Source of the DNA: Flavobacteriales bacterium
GTDB lineage: Bacteria > Bacteroidota > Bacteroidia > Flavobacteriales_D > Sanyastnellaceae
Length of the DNA stretch: 44,660 bases
Reading direction: 5' to 3'
Assembly: GCA_947452685.1 (NCBI GenBank)
Contig: CANGEF010000003.1
Location: 1-44,660 of the forward strand
Positions within the stretch are counted from its first letter, which is position 1, and the number at the start of each line of letters is the position of its first letter. The notes below the pieces were generated by a model. It did no database searches and was not told the origin of the DNA. It was given only the letters and a program-made list of their open reading frames with translations. This document shows positions 39,141-44,660 of this stretch, piece after piece. The position numbers and the translations under genes are program-made.

Positions 39141-40049
39141 ATGCAACCAGCTTTTTTACAACAAGGCGATACGATTGGAATAATTGCTACTGCGAGATTC
39201 CTTACAAGCGAGCAATGGCAATTTGCCGAGGGCATTATTACCTCATGGGGTTTGAAAATCAAACTAGCCGAAAACGTTTTCACTTCGCAGTTTCAGCTTG
39301 CTGGAAATATTGAACAACGCACGCAATCTTTCCTTTCATTGTGGAACAATAACGACGTGAAAGCCTTGTTGGTGGCTCGAGGGGGATATGGGACCGTTCA
39401 CACCATTGATGAAATTGAACCGTATTTGAATCCTTCTAAATGGATTTGTGGGTATTCAGATGTGACGGTTTTATTAAATGCTTGCACGAATAAAAACATG
39501 GCTTGCATACACTCTACCATGCCTATTTCCTTTGAACACGCTACAGCGGTAGCGCTCGAAAATTTAAGGTGTGCACTCTTTGGAGAATCTTTTTTATTCA
39601 ATTGGAATGAAAATCAAATTCAAGTTGGAAGATGCGAAGGTGAAATAGTGGGTGGAAATTTATCTGTGATTTACAGCCAACTCGGATCTTCAACCCAATT
39701 GAAAACGGAAGGGAAAATTTTGTTTTTGGAAGATGTAGATGAAATGCTCTATCACGTGGACCGCATGCTCACGGCTTTGAAACGTGCAGGAATGTTCAAG
39801 AATATTTCCGGATTGATTCTCGGAGGATTCACACAAATGCGCGACAACACGGAAGAATTTGGATTTTCAAGCAATAATCCTTGGGGAAATTCCGTAGAAC
39901 AGATGATTCGTGAAGTGGGAATTAAATCTGAATGTCCTATTGCTGTTGGATTTCCGGCAGGACATTTAAACGACAACCGAGCATTTTACATGGGAATTAA
40001 TTCGGAATTAATTGTGAATGAAAATTCTGCACAACTGACATGGAAATAA
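39141..40049 (+). CDS. LD-carboxypeptidase (peptidase S66)
   Basis: GDTIGIIATARF; ALLVARGGYGTVHTIDEI; GYSDVTVLLN; LFLEDVDEMLYHVDRML; FPAGHLNDNRAF. Confidence 0.93.
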   Translation: MQPAFLQQGDTIGIIATARFLTSEQWQFAEGIITSWGLKIKLAENVFTSQFQLAGNIEQRTQSFLSLWNNNDVKALLVARGGYGTVHTIDEIEPYLNPSKWICGYSDVTVLLNACTNKNMACIHSTMPISFEHATAVALENLRCALFGESFLFNWNENQIQVGRCEGEIVGGNLSVIYSQLGSSTQLKTEGKILFLEDVDEMLYHVDRMLTALKRAGMFKNISGLILGGFTQMRDNTEEFGFSSNNPWGNSVEQMIREVGIKSECPIAVGFPAGHLNDNRAFYMGINSELIVNENSAQLTWK

Positions 40050-40089
40050 CTACCTTTGCGTAGTTCGTGTAAAAAATACACTAACTAAG

Positions 40090-40503
40090 ATGAGCGCTAA
40101 AAACATAACGTTTTCTAACGATGAGTATTTGAATTTCGAGTTAATCGGAATTAACTCGAGAGAGAAAGATTTCCGTTTAGCGTGGTTTTTAAATCGTGAA
40201 ATGAGGTGGAGCTTAGAGCGTAAGAATCCGCACAAACTCGAAACGAAAGACCAAAACTCGGAACACGAGTTATTCAAATTCGTTTCGGAAGAAAATCATT
40301 ACACCATTCATCTGATTTCGAATCGTTCTCTTCAGGGAATACTTATTCCTGAATATGCACAAATAGAATATCTGCTGAAAGTAGAGGGCAGAGACGACAT
40401 AGAAGAATTGGTTAAACAAATTAGAAAAATAGACAATGTGCTTGCAGCATTTCATCTGACTCAAGAGAGTCTGAAACACGTGAGTCATTTGTTCTTCGAT
40501 TGA
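40090..40503 (+). CDS. IPExxxVDY-family protein
   Basis: 137 aa upstream of pyk; ILIPEYAQIEYLLKVEG matches the IPExxxVDY motif degenerately. Confidence 0.82.
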   Translation: MSAKNITFSNDEYLNFELIGINSREKDFRLAWFLNREMRWSLERKNPHKLETKDQNSEHELFKFVSEENHYTIHLISNRSLQGILIPEYAQIEYLLKVEGRDDIEELVKQIRKIDNVLAAFHLTQESLKHVSHLFFD

Positions 40504-40505
40504 TT

Positions 40506-41924
40506 ATGAAAAAAACGAAAATAGTAGCGACCATAGGTCCAGTATCGGCAAACAAAGAAGTTCTGAAAGGAATGATTCAAGCAGGTTTGAATGTTGTCCG
40601 ATTGAATTTTTCTCACGGCGCACACGATGATCATTCGAGTGTGGTGAATTTCGTGCGTGAAATAGACAAAGAGTTAGGAACGAACACTGCGTTACTTGCA
40701 GATCTGCAAGGACCTAAATTGCGTGTGGGTATTATGCAAGACAACGGTGTAATGTTGGAAGCTGGAAAGCAAATCATTATTACAACGGAAGAGCAAATTG
40801 GAACTGCAACGCACATTTACACGAACTATAAAGAATTCCCTTCCGATGTAAAGCCGGGTGAGCGAGTTTTGTTAGACGACGGAAAAATTGCGATCCGCAT
40901 TCTTTCCACCGACGGAAAAAAAGAAGTGTTGTGCGAAATTATTCAAGGTGGAATTCTTTCATCGAAAAAAGGTTTGAATCTTCCTGAAACGAAAGTTTCT
41001 CTTCCTTCATTATCTAAAAAAGATTTGAATGATTTGGAATTTGCCCTTTCCATGAATATCGATTGGATCGGTCTTTCATTCGTTCGCACAGCGGAAGACG
41101 TTCGCGTATTAAAAGGCATTATTGCTGAAAACGGCAAGCACGCGAAAGTGGTAGCGAAAATTGAAAAACCAGAAGCTCTTGAAGTGATCGACGATATTAT
41201 TCGCGAAACCGATGCGGTAATGGTTGCGCGTGGAGATCTCGGAGTTGAAATTCCGATTGAACAAGTTCCACTTGCACAAAAAATGATTGTAAAGAAGTGT
41301 GTTGAAGCAGCTAAGCCTGTCATTGTTGCTACGCAAATGATGGAGAGTATGATCACAAGCATGACTCCAACACGTGCGGAAGTTACAGACGTTGCGAATG
41401 CGGTGTTAGATGGAGCTGACGCGGTAATGTTGAGCGGTGAAACCAGCGTAGGAGCTTATCCGATTGCTGCCATTACTATGATGCACAACATCATTAACGA
41501 AGCAGAAAAATTCCCTGGATTATACTATTTGGAAGAAGCACCGTATGAAATGGATGAGACACGTTTCATTACTGATAGCATATGCTTCAGTGCTTGTCGT
41601 GTTGCGAAGCGCACCGGTGCAACCAGTATTGCAACCATGTCGTTCTCTGGTTATACCGGATACAAAATTTCAAGTTGGAGACCGAATGCACATGTGTTCG
41701 TGTTCACAGGAAACAAGCGCATTCTAACGCAGTTGAATTTGGTTTGGGGGGTGAAGGCTTTCTACTATGATAAAATGGTAAGCACAGACCAAACCATTGC
41801 AGACATTCGCTACATCTTGAAGAAAAACGGATATGTAAAAGACGGAGATTTCTTAGTGAACGTAGCCTCTATGCCTATTGCAGAGCAAGGCACAACAAAC
41901 ATGCTTAAGATTAGTCGAATATAG
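40506..41924 (+). CDS. pyk: Pyruvate kinase
   Basis: KTKIVATIGPVSANKEVLKGMIQAGLNVVRLNFSHG; VMVARGDLGVEIPIEQVPLAQKMIVKKC; ATQMMESMITSMTPTRAEVTDVANAVLDGADAVMLSGETSVGAYP. Confidence 0.98.
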   Translation: MKKTKIVATIGPVSANKEVLKGMIQAGLNVVRLNFSHGAHDDHSSVVNFVREIDKELGTNTALLADLQGPKLRVGIMQDNGVMLEAGKQIIITTEEQIGTATHIYTNYKEFPSDVKPGERVLLDDGKIAIRILSTDGKKEVLCEIIQGGILSSKKGLNLPETKVSLPSLSKKDLNDLEFALSMNIDWIGLSFVRTAEDVRVLKGIIAENGKHAKVVAKIEKPEALEVIDDIIRETDAVMVARGDLGVEIPIEQVPLAQKMIVKKCVEAAKPVIVATQMMESMITSMTPTRAEVTDVANAVLDGADAVMLSGETSVGAYPIAAITMMHNIINEAEKFPGLYYLEEAPYEMDETRFITDSICFSACRVAKRTGATSIATMSFSGYTGYKISSWRPNAHVFVFTGNKRILTQLNLVWGVKAFYYDKMVSTDQTIADIRYILKKNGYVKDGDFLVNVASMPIAEQGTTNMLKISRI

Positions 41925-42837
41925 TTTTCGGATTGCCTTGCAATCCACCTGTATGAAACATTAAAACCGAACCTTCGTTCGGTTTTTTGTTTCCCACTAA
42001 ATACGCATGCATAAGTTTTCCAGTGTAAATCACATCTAAAGGAAGATCTTGCTTGCGCTTTATTTCTTGAATAAATTCAATTAATTGATCATTGAATTTT
42101 CCATATCCACCAAATTCATCTTCACTGAAAACAACCGCGCGCTCTAGGACTTCATCTGCCGCTGCTTCGTCGTGAAAAAAGTAAATGAGTTTGTTTCGAA
42201 TTTCATTGCGCATGTAATGTTCTCCTTTCAACGCGCTGTAAATCCAAACCTTTTGATGCGGCTTCGATTGAACAAGCAAACCTGCTGCCGTTGTTCCTGT
42301 TCCTGCTGCTACCAGCCAATGATCGAAAGAAAAATCTTCTTCGCTTACCATTTGCATGGCGCCATTCATTCCCAAATAATTTGCACCGCCTTCAGGAATT
42401 AAAAAAGCAGACTCCCATGTGTCGTGGACCCAAGCTTTCATTTCCTCGCTATTTCTTTCTTCGTAGTCGGCTCTGGAAATAAAGCAAAGCTCCATTCCAC
42501 ATTCTTTCGCAAACAACAAGGTTGGACTGTACGACTTCGGTTCTTCACCTCGAATAATTCCTACAGCATGAATGCCCAATTCCTTTGCCGCTGCAGCTGT
42601 TGCGTAAATGTGGTTGCTATAAGCTCCACCGAAGGTGACCAATTGCTTGGCTCCCCTTCTATTCATTTCTTCCAAATTGAACATTAACTTAAACCACTTG
42701 TTCCCATTGACAGTTGCATGCATCCTATCAAAACGCTTGACAACCAACTTCACCGTTTCATCGATAAGTAGGTTATCGTAAACAGGAAGTTGAAAATTAA
42801 TTTTTTTGTTCAAGTCAGTAAATTGCATTTTTGCCAT
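41911..42837 (-). CDS. PLP-dependent ACC deaminase / D-cysteine desulfhydrase-family enzyme
   Basis: RFDRMHATVNGNKWFKLMFNLEEM; TFGGAYSNHIYATAAAAKELG; AAGTGTTAAGLL; VIYTGKLMHAYL. 3' end overlaps pyk by 14 nt. Confidence 0.9.
   Translation of the reverse strand: MAKMQFTDLNKKINFQLPVYDNLLIDETVKLVVKRFDRMHATVNGNKWFKLMFNLEEMNRRGAKQLVTFGGAYSNHIYATAAAAKELGIHAVGIIRGEEPKSYSPTLLFAKECGMELCFISRADYEERNSEEMKAWVHDTWESAFLIPEGGANYLGMNGAMQMVSEEDFSFDHWLVAAGTGTTAAGLLVQSKPHQKVWIYSALKGEHYMRNEIRNKLIYFFHDEAAADEVLERAVVFSEDEFGGYGKFNDQLIEFIQEIKRKQDLPLDVIYTGKLMHAYLVGNKKPNEGSVLMFHTGGLQGNPKTIFD
41963..41992 (+). terminator. Intrinsic terminator for pyk located inside the convergent 41911(-) CDS
   Basis: AAAACCGAAC-CTTC-GTTCGGTTTT followed by TTGTTT; 10-bp perfect stem, six-T tract on the plus strand. 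Confidence 0.82.
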
Positions 42838-43008
42838 ATGAGAGAAGAAGAGAATTCAAAAGTACATGGTGAAGACTACTACTTGAGCGAAGAAGGTTAT
42901 TTTATTTTTACCGAAGATTATCATTTGAAGAGAGGTTACTGCTGCCTGAGTGGCTGCAAGCATTGTCCGTATGGTTACGATAAAAAAACAGGTAAAACGA
43001 AGAAATAA
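42838..43008 (+). CDS. DUF5522-family small Cys-rich protein
   Basis: MREEENSKVHGEDYYLSEEGYFIFTEDYHLKRGYCCLSGCKHCPYGYDKKTGKTKK. Confidence 0.85.
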   Translation: MREEENSKVHGEDYYLSEEGYFIFTEDYHLKRGYCCLSGCKHCPYGYDKKTGKTKK

Positions 43009-43035
43009 CCTTGCATCTTTGTAAAAACCAATTGT

Positions 43036-44091
43036 ATGCGTTCGTTAATCATTCTCGGGCTACTTCTTCCTCAATTCGTATTTTCTCAAATTCAAAAAGA
43101 CAGCATTCATTTTTCGGGGTACACCGAGATTTATTTCGCGCAGGACCAACACAACTGGAATGACCATCAGCGTCCCGACTTCCTATACAGTCACACTTCA
43201 ACCAATCACTTTGCTCTGAATACAGCGGTCATTGATTTCAAGTACAGCTCTGAACGCGTGAAGACGCAACTCTCTCTGGTTGAAGGAACCTATGCGAATA
43301 AAGTGACCTCGGCGGAACCGATTGGGTTTGGGGCTTTGTACGTTGGAAACATTTCATACAAGCTCAGTGGTTCGCGGAACTTTTGGTTACAGGCTGGAAT
43401 TTTCCCTTCACACATAGGAATAGAAACTGCCATTGGTTTTTCGAATCTATCGCTAAGCAGAAGCCTCGCAGCAGAGAATTCGCCATACTACGAGAGTGGC
43501 GTTGCTTTGCAATACACTTCCAAAAATGAAAAATGGTATGCGTCTGCTTTGCTTTTGAATGGATGGCAAACCATGACACTGATTGCCAGTCAGACCTCGC
43601 CAGGTTTGGGAATGCAACTTCAATATAAACCCAACAACAAATTCGTTCTGAATTACAGCAATTACATTGGCGATGTGCGTGTAGCCGACAGCACACAAGC
43701 GCGCTTTTACCAAGATGTTTACGCCGATATTCAAGTGAAAGAAAATCTTCATGTTCAGGCACAAGTAGATTATTCCGTTCAAAGCACATTAGGAAAATCT
43801 TACAACAAAAATTGGTCTACTGGATTCATTGGAGTGGCTTATGCAATCAATGAAAAATTAACCGCAGTTGGAAGGGGCGAATGGATGAATGATCCGAGCA
43901 GCTTGGTAGTTCTGAGCAACACCAATCAAATGTGGGGTTACAGTTTTAACTTCAATTACAAATTAGATGATCACTTGATGTTCCGCGCTGAATACCGTAA
44001 CCTGAATTCTAAAGTGAATGCGTTCAGTTTTCAGAACTTCAACGAAAAACACATTAACGGATTAAATTTGTCGCTTGCTGCGCAATTCTAG
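43036..44091 (+). CDS. Outer membrane beta-barrel (porin-like) protein
   Basis: Signal peptide FVFSQ; IHFSGYTEIYFAQD; alternating amphipathic strands throughout (FWLQAGIFPSHIGIETA, KFVLNYSNYIGDV, DHLMFRAEYRNLNS) and terminal LSLAAQF. Confidence 0.83.
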   Translation: MRSLIILGLLLPQFVFSQIQKDSIHFSGYTEIYFAQDQHNWNDHQRPDFLYSHTSTNHFALNTAVIDFKYSSERVKTQLSLVEGTYANKVTSAEPIGFGALYVGNISYKLSGSRNFWLQAGIFPSHIGIETAIGFSNLSLSRSLAAENSPYYESGVALQYTSKNEKWYASALLLNGWQTMTLIASQTSPGLGMQLQYKPNNKFVLNYSNYIGDVRVADSTQARFYQDVYADIQVKENLHVQAQVDYSVQSTLGKSYNKNWSTGFIGVAYAINEKLTAVGRGEWMNDPSSLVVLSNTNQMWGYSFNFNYKLDDHLMFRAEYRNLNSKVNAFSFQNFNEKHINGLNLSLAAQF

Positions 44092-44102
44092 CATTTCAAA
44101 TT

Positions 44103-44660
44103 ATGTCGACATTTCACACTCAAATACAAGAAGGAATCCCAAGTTACTTGCCGGAAATTCCTTCCATGGATTCAAACATCAATCGCGCTCCGAAGCGAAA
44201 AGAAATTCTTTCGAACGAAGAAAAAGGACTTGCCTTGCGCAATGCGCTTCGCTATTTTCCTGCGGAGTTGCACGAGACATTGGCAGCAGAGTTTGGAGAA
44301 GAATTGAAAAATTACGGACGAATTTATATGCACCGTTATCGTCCGACATACGACATGTTTGCACGTCCGATTTCTGAATATCCCGCCAAATGCGAGCAAG
44401 CGGCTTCCATCATGCTCATGATTCAAAACAATTTGGATCCACGCGTTGCGCAACATCCGTATGAGTTAATCACCTACGGTGGAAACGGTGCTGTCTTTCA
44501 AAACTGGGCGCAGTATCGTTTGGTGATGAAATATTTGAGTGAGATGACTGAAGAACAAACGTTGGTGATGTACAGCGGTCATCCGATGGGGCTATTCCCT
44601 TCTAGCCCTTCTGCACCGCGTGTTGTGGTAACGAACGGCATGATGATTCCGAATTATAGC
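44103..44660 (+). CDS. hutU: Urocanate hydratase, 5' portion (truncated by window end)
   Basis: Open frame from ATG 44103 to window end; LRNALRYFPAELHETLAAEFGEELKNYGRIYMHRYRP, NNLDPRVAQHPYELITYGGNGAVFQNWAQYRL, MYSGHPMGLFPS. Confidence 0.95.
   Translation, partial: MSTFHTQIQEGIPSYLPEIPSMDSNINRAPKRKEILSNEEKGLALRNALRYFPAELHETLAAEFGEELKNYGRIYMHRYRPTYDMFARPISEYPAKCEQAASIMLMIQNNLDPRVAQHPYELITYGGNGAVFQNWAQYRLVMKYLSEMTEEQTLVMYSGHPMGLFPSSPSAPRVVVTNGMMIPNYS

Noticed and set aside
1-44660. CRISPR arrays, tRNA/rRNA genes, IS elements, prophage or defence islands
   Set aside because: No regularly spaced direct repeats, cloverleaf genes, transposase/integrase ORFs or defence-type domains were seen; the window reads as core chromosome.

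Overview
This 44.7 kb window is a gene-dense stretch of a Bacteroidota (Flavobacteriia-like) chromosome made almost entirely of core genes. It runs from the 3' end of alanine racemase to the 5' end of urocanate hydratase. Recognisable genes include T9SS cargo (a GEVED subtilase, a CHU_C/type B protein and a CxxCH choice-of-anchor protein), ribE-polA, sdhCAB, an MBL/rhodanese enzyme, rplM-rpsI-rpsB-tsf, queA, truB, recN, porD/DUF4835, coaBC, rpoZ, bamD, a PLP-dependent alpha-oxoamine synthase, pdhA/E2, a cyclophilin, pheS, a Fur-family regulator, a standalone ftsZ, metG, LD-carboxypeptidase, IPExxxVDY-pyk, an ACC-deaminase-like enzyme, DUF5522 and a beta-barrel protein. I found no CRISPR array, transposon, prophage, tRNA or rRNA. 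I found no clearly new multi-gene system. The best leads are: (i) in 4 of 7 convergent gene pairs the plus-strand gene's intrinsic terminator lies within, or straddles the end of, the opposite gene's coding sequence; (ii) a terminator-like hairpin about 12 nt upstream of the coaBC start; (iii) a structured rpsI-rpsB spacer that may be an S2 leader; (iv) a subtilase with Glu at the catalytic Asp position; (v) a palindrome cluster at the pdhA promoter; (vi) abutting divergent start codons (CATATG) with a possible leaderless promoter. All calls come from reading the sequence; no database searches were run.
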